Assembly (NCBI GenBank): GCA_963575745.1
Contig: CAUYUJ010010458.1
Span: 1 to 64,000, forward strand
Direction of reading: 5' to 3'
Origin: Prorocentrum cordatum
Lineage: Eukaryota; Sar; Dinophyceae; Prorocentrales; Prorocentraceae
DNA: 64,000 nucleotides
Under the pieces are notes generated by a model. The model had not been told where the DNA came from. It worked only from the letters and a program-made list of their open reading frames with translations, and did not search any database. This document shows, piece by piece, positions 10,916-22,100 of this stretch; within the stretch, counting starts at the first letter, position 1; each line of letters begins with the position of its first letter. A program made the position numbers and the translations under genes.

Positions 10916-10936
10916 CCGTAGCGATTCTGGCTCAAA
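10916..10936 (+). other. Relict dinoflagellate spliced leader
   Basis: Reads CCGTAGCG-ATTC-TGGCTCAAA. It matches the dinoflagellate spliced leader (CCGTAGCC-ATTT-TGGCTCAAG, from established knowledge) at 18 of 21 positions. It follows a polypyrimidine stretch and precedes the signal-peptide ORF at 10984. A genomic leader fused to a gene is the known mark of a reverse-transcribed, reintegrated mRNA. No GT donor follows, so it is not a spliced-leader RNA gene. Confidence 0.65.
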
Positions 10937-10983
10937 CCACATGCTAGGCCAGGGCCCCCGACGCGCCCTGCCATCCGCATGAA

Positions 10984-13250
10984 ATGGTGTGCGCCGCCGC
11001 CGCAGCGTGGTGCCTGCTAGCCAGTTTTCTCAGCCACGCGGTGCACTGCCGCTCCTACGTGAAGTTGGGACTCCGCCGTGACCGAGCTCGCCAGCGTGGA
11101 TATCTTCGTGCTCTACCCTCGGTATGCGCCACGTGGTCGTCCCCGAACACCTGACGACGCACGCCAAGGACATCGTGAATGGCATCTCGGCTCACTCCGT
11201 GGTGCAAACGGTCTCCGGGGTGCGCTCCCACAGCCTGCGCACGGCGATCGACCAGGCCGCCCCCCTCTTCGACACCAACTCGCTGACGCAGCTGAGGGCC
11301 ATCAACACGCGGGCTGGCCGCGCCAAACATCGCGTTCCGGTCTTTCCTCCTGCTCCCGGTGCGGACCCACACCCACAGGCTGCGGACAAACGAGTGCTTC
11401 AACTCGACGTGCTACTACCTCGCCATCTGCCGCAGCCTGAAGGGGGTCTCACACACGCCTTGGCCTACGGGATGTTGGCGCTGTCGCACGCGATGCAGAT
11501 CCTCATGCAGTACATGCGCGTACCGACCCTCGTACCGCTGGGCCTTTGTGATGGTGGTGGTGATTTTCGACAAGTTGCCAACTTCATTGCCAATCTCAAC
11601 GAGCATGTCTACACCGACGTTGAGTCCGAGATGGACACGTTCGTGGCAACAGGCGAACAGGCGTTTGCACAGGCTCTGCGGTTGCTTCCTCATATCCGCC
11701 GCGCGTGGAAGCTTCATCTACTTCGCATTCCTCTGCTACAGGGTATCATCTTCTTCACGAAGACTCCGCCCGACACGCTGCTGCAGCTGGTGGTATCAGT
11801 GACTATGTTGCTGACAGTGGTCTACACGTCCGCTCCAACGCCGCTGCACGTGGCGCTTCAACGAAGCCTGATGGTGCTCAAGACCGTCCCGCTGCCGCCG
11901 CAGGTGGTGTCTCTCTGCATGCTGAACAACCTACCGTTGCTGATTGTGTTCCTCACGTCCGCTCTCCCGCCGCTGCGGGAGGCGTTCCGTCCAACCCTGA
12001 AGGTGTTCAAGATCGCTTCGCTGCTGCTACTCTCGACGCTCCACTGCAACCTGATGGTGCTCCAGTCCGCCCCGCTGTCGCTGCAGGTGGCGCCTCTCTG
12101 CATGCCGAACAACTTCATCTTGCTTAATGCGGCCCTCACGTCTGCGCTGCTGCCACTGCCAGTGGCGTTCCTACGCAACTTGATGGTGCCCGAGGTCCCG
12201 CTGCCGCTACTGGGGGCGCCTGTCTGCATGCTGCTCAACTTGATGTTGCTGACCGTGTTCCTCACGCCTGCTCCACTGCCGCCGTGGGTGGCGCTCCTAC
12301 GAAACGTGATAGTGGTCAAGCCCGTCCCGCTCAAGCTCGCGATGGAGATGGTGACCACCCGCATCCCGAGGCTTGGAAGCGTCTCCTGGCTGCACGCCTA
12401 CCGCGCGCACCACATCAACCTTTAGTTCGTCGCCGTGATCGTCTTGACGAAGCTGCGGCGCGCCATCTCGTTCACATGCTCGCTACCACGGAGCTGGCCA
12501 GCTACAACACCACATACACGGAGGCCATGAAGATCCTGAAGCACGAGGCCGCATGGGCGATGGTTGATGGCCATAAGCGCTGTACATTGTACGAAATTTT
12601 CATGGAGCAGCTTTGGTATCACTGCACGCCCCACAGGGAGAGCGACTCTGACGCGAAGGGAGAAGAAGTGGCCGACGCCGCCCTTCCCGAACAAGGCCTT
12701 CCTGAAGCTGATCCTGGAGCCGCTGCCGCTGCTCGCCCGGCCCGCGTTCTGCATGCTGCTGCTCGCGACGTCGATCCCGAAGGCGCTAGGCATGAATGGG
12801 CTGTTCCTGGTGCTACGTACCGTCGCTGCTCGGCCGACGCCGACCTTCCCAAACAAGGTTTTCATGATGCTGATACATTTCTGCATGCTGCTGCTGGCGA
12901 CGGGCACGATTGGGCGGTTCCTGGCGCTCTGTACCTTCGGCGCTCGGATCTCCTCCAACTTTGATGTTGCTGCTCGTCTTTCGATGGCCTGGCAGACCAA
13001 TCGGTATGCCCCGCTTCGGAGCTTCAACATGATGAACGTGCCGTTCCGCCGCTCGGAGTGGCGGCTGTTGCGCATGACGCTGAGGCCTTCGCAGCCCATC
13101 GATGCAGCCCTGTGCCCCACACATGGCACGCTCCATCCCGCTCTTCCCCGTCGCTGCTGCTCCCGTTTTCCTCGCCGTTTCCTCCCATCCTTGCTTGTCC
13201 TGTCTTTTCGAGCGTTCCCGAGCTACCTTCCCCGCACGATCACATAGCAC
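10984..13250 (+). pseudogene. Retrocopy-like gene remnant with signal peptide and repeats
   Basis: ATG 10984 lies 48 bp after the relict leader and starts a 56-codon frame with a textbook signal peptide (MVCAAAAAWCLLASFLSHA). The frame breaks at 11152-11154. Protein-like sequence continues in another frame from about 11124 (MRHVVVPEHLTTHAKDIVNG) to a stop at 12423. Within it are three to four ~42-residue hydrophobic repeats with CML/LP motifs (about 11889-12340). Further readable sequence follows in two more frames, for example LASYNTTYTEAMKILKHEAA near 12500, and PFPNKAFLKLILEP repeated as TFPNKVFMMLI at 12680-12910. I do not recognise the family; a secreted or membrane protein is an inference. 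The number of frame changes argues for a decayed copy. Confidence 0.4.
11889..12340 (+). repeat. ~126-bp tandem repeat
   Basis: Units begin CCGCTG(C/T)CG near 11889, 12073 and 12199, with a fourth start near 12327. The spacing of 126-128 bp (42 codons) is interrupted by an extra ~58 bp in the first. Shared marks are CTCTCTGCATGC, CTCACGYCYGC and GCG-TTCC-TACG. A length divisible by three suggests the array expanded while coding. Confidence 0.7.
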
Positions 13251-13399
13251 GTCCGAATGCAGCGGCCTGCTCTGCCACATCTCACATCCAATGGAAGTAG
13301 GCGTAGCGGCAGCAAGCAGGGAGCGGGATCGGATCACTTGCCCTCTTCTCGTTTCTTGTCCGCTTGCCCCCGTCTCTTCTCTTTCAAGGTACCCTGGCT

Positions 13400-14000
13400 C
13401 CTCCTCCTCCTCCTAATATTTGTCCACCTCATCCTTCTATTTATCCTCCTCCTGAAGACATTTCGGGGCTCCCAGGGGAGGGCGCGCCTTCTCCGATCCG
13501 TCCGGCGCGCACTGCAGGTCGTACATATCGATTTTTTCCTCCCGAGATGCGTTGCAGTTCATCCTTCGAATCGAGGCTCGATGCAGCGACCGACCGACCG
13601 ACCTCCACCTCGTCCCCCTCCTCATCCTCCTCATCCTCCTCCTCCCAATCATCATCGCCCTCTCCCAACCCACTCCCCGTCCTCATTCTTCCCATGTTTC
13701 TTATCCATGTGTTTCCCCTTTCCCCCTGGTCGGGGCAAGCAAATCGATGTTCCTCGGCGCCGTCGCCGCCCGGCCAGCGCGCTCGCGTTCGCCGACGGCT
13801 GGTTCGCAAAGACTTTGGGACAGCCCCGCGGGCCATGCCTTTGGGACAACCCCGCGGGCCGCTGGGGCGCGGGGGCAGGCCGTCGGGACAACCCCGCGGG
13901 CCACACCGTTGGAAGAACCCCGCGGGCCTCTAGATGCGCGCCGCGGCGCTCAGGCGCGAGGCAGCACGAAGCCAAGCTCCGCGGCAAACTGCTCGGCCTC
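13400..14000 (+). repeat. CT-rich tract and ~33-bp minisatellite
   Basis: CTCCTC-rich stretches lie around 13395-13450 and 13610-13690. At 13815-13930 are four units sharing GGGACAACCCCGCGGGCC, spaced about 33-36 bp. No gene recognised. Confidence 0.75.
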
Positions 14001-14074
14001 ATACCTGGAGGTCTTCGCTTGTTCCTCGAACTTCTTGAGCGCCTCCCGCAAAGACGCCAGCGGCCCGCGCTCCA

Positions 14075-14430
14075 GAAACCCGCGCAGCGGACGATGCCAG
14101 AGGCTCTCGTCGTATCAAAACAAAGTGTCAAAAGCCTGCGTTGCCAGAGGCTCACGCAGTTGACGAGGCCAGGGGCTCTCGCTGTCGATAGAATGATCGC
14201 CACGCGCGCGGCCTGAGGCCTGCACAGCGAACGATGACGATGCCAGAGGCTCTCGTCGTACATAATGATAGGATAACAATGCGTTGCCAGAGGCTCACGC
14301 AGTTGGCGAGGCCAGAGGGTTTCGCCATCGACAAAATGAAAACCACCTGTACGGCCACAGGTTCGCATGGGTGACGAGGCCAGAGGCTTTCGCCGACGTT
14401 GACTGGATGGTACAAGAGTCGTACGCGGCC
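14075..14430 (+). repeat. ~150-bp repeat with GAGGCCAGAGGCTYTCGC sub-repeats
   Basis: GATGCCAGAGGCTCTCGTCGTA occurs near 14090 and 14240. Each is followed by GCGTTGCCAGAGGCTCACGC and then GAGGCCAGRGG-TTTCGC. A further fragment lies near 14380. An old tandem duplication with no gene. Confidence 0.7.
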
Positions 14431-15154
14431 AGAAGCTAAAGGAGGAGGGGGGGGAGAGGCGGAGGAGGGGGGAGGGAGAAGCACCGGGAGGAGGAGGGAG
14501 GGAACTAGAGGAAGAGGAGGAGGGGGAGGAGGGAGGAGGAGGGAGGCTGCACTGATTGTCTGAGCCTGTGGCTTGAAAACCTGTACGTATTACGAGTGCC
14601 GATATGATGCAAGATGGGGGAGGAGAGAAACGTTGACACCTCCTGTCTGCCCCTTGGCAGATCCCCTCAGTGGTCGCACCGGCAGGCCGTTCGCACCAGC
14701 AGAGTTGTTCGCACCGGCGTTGCGCGCTTCGGGGCGTGAGCCTCGGCTTTAGTACGTCTAGTGGGATCAGAGGGATACAACACATATCTGTAAAACTACG
14801 AGCGCAGTTCAATCCGGAACGGATCGCAAACGAATAAGACAAAATCCGGTTCGATCATTGATGCTACTACTATCCTTCTCTGATGCTATTGTTGCATGCT
14901 CATCCTGGGGAAGTGGGCCCGAAGGTGCTCACGCGAGGAGGAGGGGGGGCAGGGAGGAGGATCGTGGAGGAGGAGGAGGAGGAGGAGGAGGAGGAGGAGG
15001 AGGAGGAGGAGGAGGAGGAGGAGGGGGGGGGAGGAGGGAGGAAACTAGAGGAGGAGGAGGAGGAGGAGGAGGAGGAGGAAGAGGGAGGAAACTAAAGGAA
15101 GTGGAGGAAGGAGTGAGGGAGGGAGGGGGCCCAAAATCAAAACGCCGACCTGAC

Positions 15155-15202
<48 letters not shown>

Positions 15203-15210
15203 GAAGACGA
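14431..15210. repeat. GGA polypurine tracts and (GAC)n
   Basis: GGA/GGAGG tracts at about 14435-14560 and 14935-15125, then a pure (GAC)n run at about 15150-15205. The stretch between (14570-14930) has ordinary composition and no recognised gene. Confidence 0.9.
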
Positions 15211-15314
15211 CGGCATCGACTCCACCTCCTTCTCCTCATCATCCTCCTTCTCCGAGGGCCTAGGGGCTGTTCGATTTTGTTTGGATTTCGGCGAAGCCCC
15301 AGACCGAGAGGGAG

Positions 15315-16195
15315 GGAGGGAGGGAGGGAGGGAGTTTCCGCCTGAAACTTCCTCGCAATTCATTCACGGACGAGGCTCCCGCTTGATACTTCCTCCAAAT
15401 TCAGGCCTGAGGAGCCCAAAAATGACGACAGGTACAGGATTCCGATGACCCGCTTCGGATTCGATCATGAAGTCCAGGCCCCTTAGGGAGGGAGCTCCCG
15501 CATGAGACTTCCTCGCAATTCACTCACAGACGAGGCTCCCGCCTGATACTTCCTCCAAGCTCAGGCCTGAGGAGCCCAAAAGTGACGACAATTACAGGAT
15601 TCCGATGGCCCGCTTCGGATTCGAACATGAAGCCCGGGCCCCTTAGGGAGGGGGCTCCAGCTTGAGATTTCCTCCAATTCACTCACAGACGAGGCTCCCG
15701 CCTGATATTTCTTCCTAATTCAAGCCTGAGGAGCCCAAAAGTGACAACACTTACAAGATCCCGATGACCCGCGTCGGATTCGAACATGAAGTCCGGGCCC
15801 CTCAGGGAGGGGGCTCCCGCCTGAGACTTCCTCGCAATTCACTCACAGACGAGGCTCCCGCCTGATACTTCCTCTAAATTCACGCCTGAAGAGCCCACAA
15901 GTGACGACAGTTACAAGATTGCGATGGCCCGTTTCGGATTCGAACATGAAGCCCGGGCCCCTTAGGGAGGGAGCTCCCGCCTATGACTTCCTCACAATTC
16001 ACTCACAGACGAGGCTCCCGCGTGATACTTCCTCCTTAATCAAGCCTGAGGAGCCCAGAAGTGACGACAATTACAGGATTCCGATGCCCCGCTTCGGATT
16101 CGAACATGAAGTGCGGACCCCATAGGGAGGAGCCTCCCGCGTGAGACGCTCTCGCAATCCATTCACATACGAGGCTCCCGCCCCTGACATCCTCT
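15315..16195 (+). repeat. 160-bp satellite array, ~5.5 units
   Basis: The block CCTTAGGGAGGG starts at 15481, 15641, 15800, 15960 and 16120, giving a 159-160 bp period. Each unit carries GAGGCTCCCGCCTGATACTTC, GAGGAGCCCAAAAGTGACGA and CGCTTCGGATTCGAACATGA. Identity between units is roughly 85-90 percent by eye. The period is not divisible by three and no ORF spans units. The unit contains a GATTCGAAC box resembling a tRNA B box, but no tRNA fold. Confidence 0.95.
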
Positions 16196-16425
16196 ATTGT
16201 CAAGCCAGAGATTGAGTGATGACAAAGTGATGAGTGAGTTAAAGATGATGGTGAGTGAGTGAATGAGTGAGCGAGTGATGATGATTATGATAACGATGAG
16301 AAGTGAGTGCGTGTGGGTGTTTGAGTGATTGTGAGTGTGCGTGAGTGTGTGATTGATGAAGATGACGATGCTGATAAGTGAGTGAAGGAGTGAGTGAGGG
16401 TGAGTGATGAGGAGGGAGAGGGCGG
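16196..16425 (+). repeat. GAGT-rich degenerate minisatellite
   Basis: GTGAGTGAGTGA and GATGATGA blocks in irregular order, directly after the satellite array. No gene. Confidence 0.85.
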
Positions 16426-16860
16426 GGTGTTCCTGCGCGGGGTGTCCAGAGAAAACAAGAACCCCACCTTGGACGTGGAGAAAAACAGGGGGTACCGATA
16501 AGGGACGGGGATGCAGGACGAAGAGGATGAGGTCGAGGAGTTGGAGGAGGAATACGACAACGACGAGAAGTTCGAAGACGAGGACGAGGTCACCAGAGTT
16601 CCAGAGGTTCCTAGAGGCCTCCAAGCTATTGTTTGCGGTTGGGGGTTGTAGTCGTTGGAGTCAAGACGCAGGGCAATTAGTAGGACGAGGACCATGGGCA
16701 GCAGCACAAGTGAGACAGAAAGAGAATGAATATATGCGAATTCAAGTTATGCAGTTGGATGTGGTGAGGATTCGTGGTGCAAAATATACGATGCAAAAGG
16801 ACCGCGGCAAATGTGACACTCAAGAGCAAAGTCTATGTTGCATTGTCTCTTCCGTTCTTT
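16426..16860. other. No recognised gene
   Basis: GGAGG and GACGAGG-rich to about 16600, then ordinary sequence. Nothing recognised. Confidence 0.4.
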
Positions 16861-17650
16861 TTACTTATAGATCACTCCCCCGTGTCGCACCCCGAAGCTG
16901 GTCGAAAGGGTGGGCCGGACGTTTGGCCAGAGACTTCCTCACAATTTATGGTCATGAAGTTGAAAATTTGCAACAGCTTCACGGATGGAGGGCGGTCCGC
17001 TTTCAAAATGTGGTTGCCCCTTTGGCGCCGAACACAGTCGTGCTGAATTTTTGTAAGAGGCTCACGGATTGCAGGCGGTCCGTTTTCAAAATGCTGTCCT
17101 CGCTTCAGCGCCGCGCACATTCTTTTCAAAAGTCTGCAAGATCTTCACGGATGGAGGGTGGTTTCTTTTCTAAATGCGGTGCCCGTTTGAGCGCCGCGCA
17201 CATTCGTTGGAAAAGTTCGCAAGGGCTTCATGGATGGAGGGCTGTTCCTTTTCAAAAGGTGGCGCTCACGCTAGCGCCGCACACATTCGTTTGAAGAATT
17301 CGCAACCGTGTCATGGACTCATGGTCAACGTCCCAGAAATGGTGTTTTAGCACGATGTTAGAATTTCAGGGCGGAACAGTCACATTGATCCGCGGTGTTG
17401 AAGTCCCACGAATGGCGCTCTGTCACATTCAGGATCGTCAAGACGGAACACTAATGGTGATTCGCTGCCCCGACTTCCAAGAAATGGCTCGGGCACAGTT
17501 CCGCATGTTCAAACGGTTGTCTTCCAACGGTGAATTTGTCGGAGTGAAGACAAACCCGTGGAGGATTTTACGAAGAGGGAGTTCGGAGGGAGGTTTAATT
17601 TCAATGTCGTTGATGAGTCCTGGGTTTACATCGGTTATCCTCCTACTCTT
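16860..17650 (+). repeat. 83-bp-unit repeat family, copy A (complete)
   Basis: Head: GTCGCACCCCGAAG, GGGCGGGCC-like block and CTTCCTCACAATTTATG. Array: four units with CACGGAT(G/T)GAGGG at 16980, 17063, 17146 and 17229 (83-bp period), each with TTTTCAAAATG and AGCGCCGCGCACATTCG. Tail: TCAACGTCCCAGAAATGG, TCGTCAAGACGG, GTTGTCTTCCAACGG and GTCGTTGATGAGTC at the end, where a CTCCTC tract takes over. Head, array, tail and pyrimidine tract recur in the same order in copies B and C, so this is one composite element. Confidence 0.85.
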
Positions 17651-18175
17651 ACTCCTCCTCCTCTTCCCCCTCCTTCTTCTTATCCTCTTCCTCCTCCTCC
17701 CCACAGCATAATCCGAATCATCATCAGTATTCATCATACTACATGTTCCCCTCATCATCATCCACCTTCTCCGCTTCTCCTTCTCCGCGTCCTTGTCCTA
17801 GTCCTCCTCCGCCCAGCCATTATCCTCATCCTCCTCCTCCTCTTCCTCCGTCCTCCTCCTCCTCCTCATCCTCTTCCTCCCAATCGTCTTGACATCCGCT
17901 TATGCCTCCTCCTACTCGTCCTAGTCGTCCTCCGTACTTCCTCGAAAACGAGGGATTGTGGAGTATCTCGAGGTCGAGGGCGCGCGCGAAATCGCACTGA
18001 GTTCGCGCGTGCGTCTTTGAATGCTCTGCGCACTCTGTGGCGTGCTCTACTTTCCTCCTCCTCCTCTTCCGTTTCCTCCTCCTCCTCATCCTCATCCGCT
18101 TCCTCCTCCTCCTCCACCACCTCCTCCTCCCCGTCCCAGAGAAGACTCCTTGCTTCCCTTTCAGTTCCCCGCACC
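17640..18175 (+). repeat. CTCCTC polypyrimidine tract
   Basis: Mostly CTC, CTT and TCC repeats, with a non-repetitive island at 17940-18045. It follows repeat-family copy A, as similar tracts follow copies B and C. Confidence 0.9.
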
Positions 18176-18497
18176 CTCCCCCCCCCCGCGGGGGGGGGGA
18201 AACAGCAAAACAACAACAACAACAACACCAACAACAACAACAACAACAACAACAACATTAACAACAACAACAACAACAACAGCAACAACAACAAGCAACA
18301 GGATAACAAAAAAGCACGTCTTTTTCTCAGGGCGGGGTGGGGGAAGGGATAGGGAATCTCCACGGTCCCATCGCAACCATTTTTGTAGCGCTCCCCAAAG
18401 AATTCCCATTGCGACGAGTTTCAATAGAACGCCCTCCCCCTCCCACAAGAGACCTTGTGTTGTTCCCCAATCACCCCCCCCCCCTTCCCCCGGAGAG

Positions 18498-18542
<45 letters not shown>

Positions 18543-18545
18543 GAC
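18176..18545 (+). repeat. (CAA)n, two hairpin-satellite units and poly(A)
   Basis: A (CAACAA)n run lies at about 18210-18300. At 18355-18435 are roughly one and a half units of the satellite that fills 28020-30530 (TTGTAGCGCTCCCCAAAG, ATTCCCATTG, CAATAGAAC). A run of about 49 adenines follows at 18492-18540. The satellite fragment with a following A-run could be a retroposed satellite transcript. Confidence 0.8.
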
Positions 18546-18835
18546 TGCGATCGGCGGCTCCTGTTGTTGTTGCTGTTTCCGTCTTCTTTGTTTGGGGGGC
18601 GGAGGAGAGGGAGAGAATTGTTGTTACGCTTCGCGTATCCCCACCAGCCCATTTCACAGCAGCAACTCTCGCGAAGCATGGCGACAGTTGTGTTTTTCAG
18701 GCGTGTGTCCGCTGGGCTCCGCATATCTCCCCTGTTCCTCCTTCCTCCCGCCTCCTTGTCAATCCTTCTTGTGAGGTGAGGCGTTCGGGCACCTCGTCCG
18801 CGTGCGAGGTGATCGGGGTTTTCGCAGGTGGAGTC
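18546..18835 (+). other. Unassigned, contains 18-bp motif shared with 62013-62030
   Basis: TTCGCGTATCCCCACCAG at 18630-18647 is identical to 62013-62030, which directly precedes the tandem relict leaders. A short ORF starts at ATG 18678. Nothing else recognised. Confidence 0.4.
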
Positions 18836-19130
<295 letters not shown>

Positions 19131-19131
19131 T

Positions 19132-22100
19132 ATGAGTAGTATTAGTAGTAGTAGCAGTAGCAGGAGTAGTGGTAGTAGTAGTTTGCCCATGCCCAGCGTA
19201 CATAAAAGTTCTTCTTACAACGCTCAGTATTGCAGTTTATTTTTCCGTCCCTGGACGCTCTATGGAGGAGACGTGTCTGTGCCTCACCTGAGTATGTTAG
19301 GGATGGACTCAACGGTACTGCGGCATTGGCAGGAGGCCCAGCACCAGTCGCCCCAAGTTCGAGCTTCGTGTAGGCTGACAAAGAAGACATGCACAACAGG
19401 GACGACATCGACGCTGGACAGCGTATCGTGGAAGAACGCTTGGGACGAGTACGTGCGCGGGAACGTGGTCAGCCAAGCGGCGGCCAAACTCATCCAGAGT
19501 TTCCTGTTGAATACGATGGCGTCGTCCGGCAAGGCGGCAGATGATCAGAGCGAGGCAGATGCGTCGGAGGAAGAGCCAGATATGCCTCCGATGAGGCTCC
19601 CTGGTGGAAAGTTTCAACAACTACTCCAGTCGGCCAAAGAAGAAGACAGCCTCGGCGAGAAGTGGACCGCCTCGGCGAAAGCGAAGGTGAAAGCTTTGGA
19701 AAACAGCCGAGCGAAGAAAAGTGTCCGACTGCACGAGTATGAGCAAAGCCATCGAATCGGAGAGCGAGTGTGGAAGACGGATCCATCTGGCGTCGAGGCT
19801 GGCGACCGTGGATGCCCGGGAAACATCTTCGAGGACGAGCCAGAAGGCGCATGATGCTCCCTTCGACGAGAAGCGAGATGCTGCTGCATCGTTCAACCCT
19901 GCAGGCAATGGCTTCACCAGCATAGACAAAGCGTTTGCTTGCATATTGGCGAGCTCGAAGATCCCGAACGAGAAACAGCGCCAGTTTCTCGAGCACTTCG
20001 TTCGACGTTTGAAGATTGAGTGGCTGGAGAAGCAACAGGGCAACGTGAACCAGAATTCCGGGGAGCCTCTGCTGGACGTAGTGCACGGATTTCCGGGCAC
20101 CGGGAAAAGTGTTGTCATCGGCTGGATGCGGTATTTAATGGAAGAAGGTCTCGCTTGGGAGCACGGCGTTCAGTTCGTTTGCTTGGCGTTTCAAAATGCC
20201 ATGGCGGCGCAGATCAACGGCCACACGGTGCACCACTGGAGCGGCATCCCGGCGCGGAACGACGACGGGAATGCCACGGGCGACAGGCACAAGCAGTCCA
20301 TGAAGTGCGGGGCCCTGCGCGTGATCATCATCGACGAGGTCCCGAGAGCACCGAACGAGTCACTCCATGGAGTGCATCGTTCGTTGCCCTCCTCGTGGTG
20401 TGAGTCGTTCGGGCTCCTCGTGTGCGGGTCGTTGGGGCCTCTCCTCCTGGTGTGAGTCGTTCGGGCCCCTCGTCCTGGTGCGAGGCGTTCGAGCTCCTCG
20501 TGGTGCGAGTCGCTGGAGCCCCTCGTCCTTGTGTGAGTTGTGCGGGCCCCTCCTCCTGGTGCGAGTCGTTGGAGCTCGTGGTCGTGTGAGTCGTTCGGGC
20601 CCCTCGTCCTGGTGTGAGTCGTTCGGGCTTCACGTGGTGTGAGTCGTTCGGGCTCTTCGTCGCATGCAACGGCGGCCTCATGGCAAATTCCGGCAATCCT
20701 CTAGTGCGTCACATGCGTCTCCATGTTTGCAAGACCTGCGGAGGCAATGAGCATAGCTCAGCGCACACAGGATAAGAGACATGTTCTGTATTCATCATTT
20801 CCAGGTGCGCATGATGTCCGCGGAGCTGCTGGGCACCCTGGAACGAGTGGTCAGCGCCGCTGTCCGGGTGAGGGGCACGCACAAGAAGAGGGCGGGGGAA
20901 TTGCATCGCGCCTTCGGGGGAGTGAACGTGGTCATGTGCGCTGATTTTTGGCAGTGGCACCCCGTGACGGGCACCTTCCTGGCATCCAACCCTCTGGACG
21001 TGCCCGCAGGGTGCGCGCACCGCGCGTTGGAGCTGTTCTGGCAAGACGGCGTCGACAGCGTGCGATCTTTCTGGCAGTTGACCGACTTGACGAGGCGTGA
21101 CGATGCATGGTACAACTCGTTTCTGGGCCAGTGCAGAGTTGGAAACCTCAGCATGGAGGACTACAGCTACTTCCACGGTCTCCCGACGTTGACGTCCCCG
21201 AGCGCGGGCAAGTGCGTTTGCAACGACGACGTGGTGGACGAGCCAGCACTTGGCCCGTATCGCAAGACTTGGGGGAGCGTTTTTTCAAGAGGGTGCGCCG
21301 ACATGGCGGCGCTTCTGAAGTCGCCAGAGGGCGAGTGCGAGGAGTGCCGTGCGGAGCGAGGCAAGAGACACAGGGTTCTGACCGACACTGACTCGCTGGC
21401 GCCAGAGCTTCGCATGAACCCATTCAGCGGCGCACCAGCTCTGTACACCTTCAACGCGCCCAGGTACTTCGCGACGAACCTGCGCGCGAGGGAGTTTGCC
21501 AAGCAGAGTAACGTTCAGCTCTCGTGGTGCTACGCTCGAGATGTGCCGTTGCATCCAGGAGATCGCGATCTGCCGAAGGAGAAATTGGACGAGAAGTTGT
21601 TCTCCTGGCCGAAGAGGCACGACCAGGAGACGGGCAACATTCCGAGCATCTACCCATTGGCCAAAGGCATGCCCATTCGGTTGACGGACAACGTCGATCG
21701 AAGCAGACAACTGTACAGACACCGAAAGGGAGTGATTTACGGATGGACTCTGGCGCCTGATTGCAGCCCCAAGGAGATCGAGGGCGAGTTCATATTGGAT
21801 AGGTTGCCCTTGGTTATCTATATCCATTTCCCAGAAGCACAGCGGAGCATAGGCAAGCTGCCGACGGGCGCATACCCGTTGAAGCGAAGATCCAGGACCT
21901 GGAAAGTCAACAAGCACACGGGCGTCGAAGCTCGACGCACGGGCTTCTGGATTCTCCCCGACTTCGCTTCCACCGCTCACATGATCCAGGGGGCGACGTT
22001 GGAAGCGGCATTCGCGGACCTGCAGCATTGGTCCAGCAGGGCGTCCATGACAGCTCAGATTGCTGTCTACGTATGCTTGTCCAGAGTGAAGCGATTGTCG

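Noticed and set aside
15600-15640. tRNA gene suggested by GATTCGAAC box in the 160-bp satellite
   Set aside because: No acceptor stem, D-arm or anticodon arm can be formed around the box on either strand; the T-stem does not pair.
18045-18200. CRISPR-like array
   Set aside because: No array in the window has constant direct repeats with unique spacers; the tandem repeats are satellites and microsatellites in a eukaryotic context.
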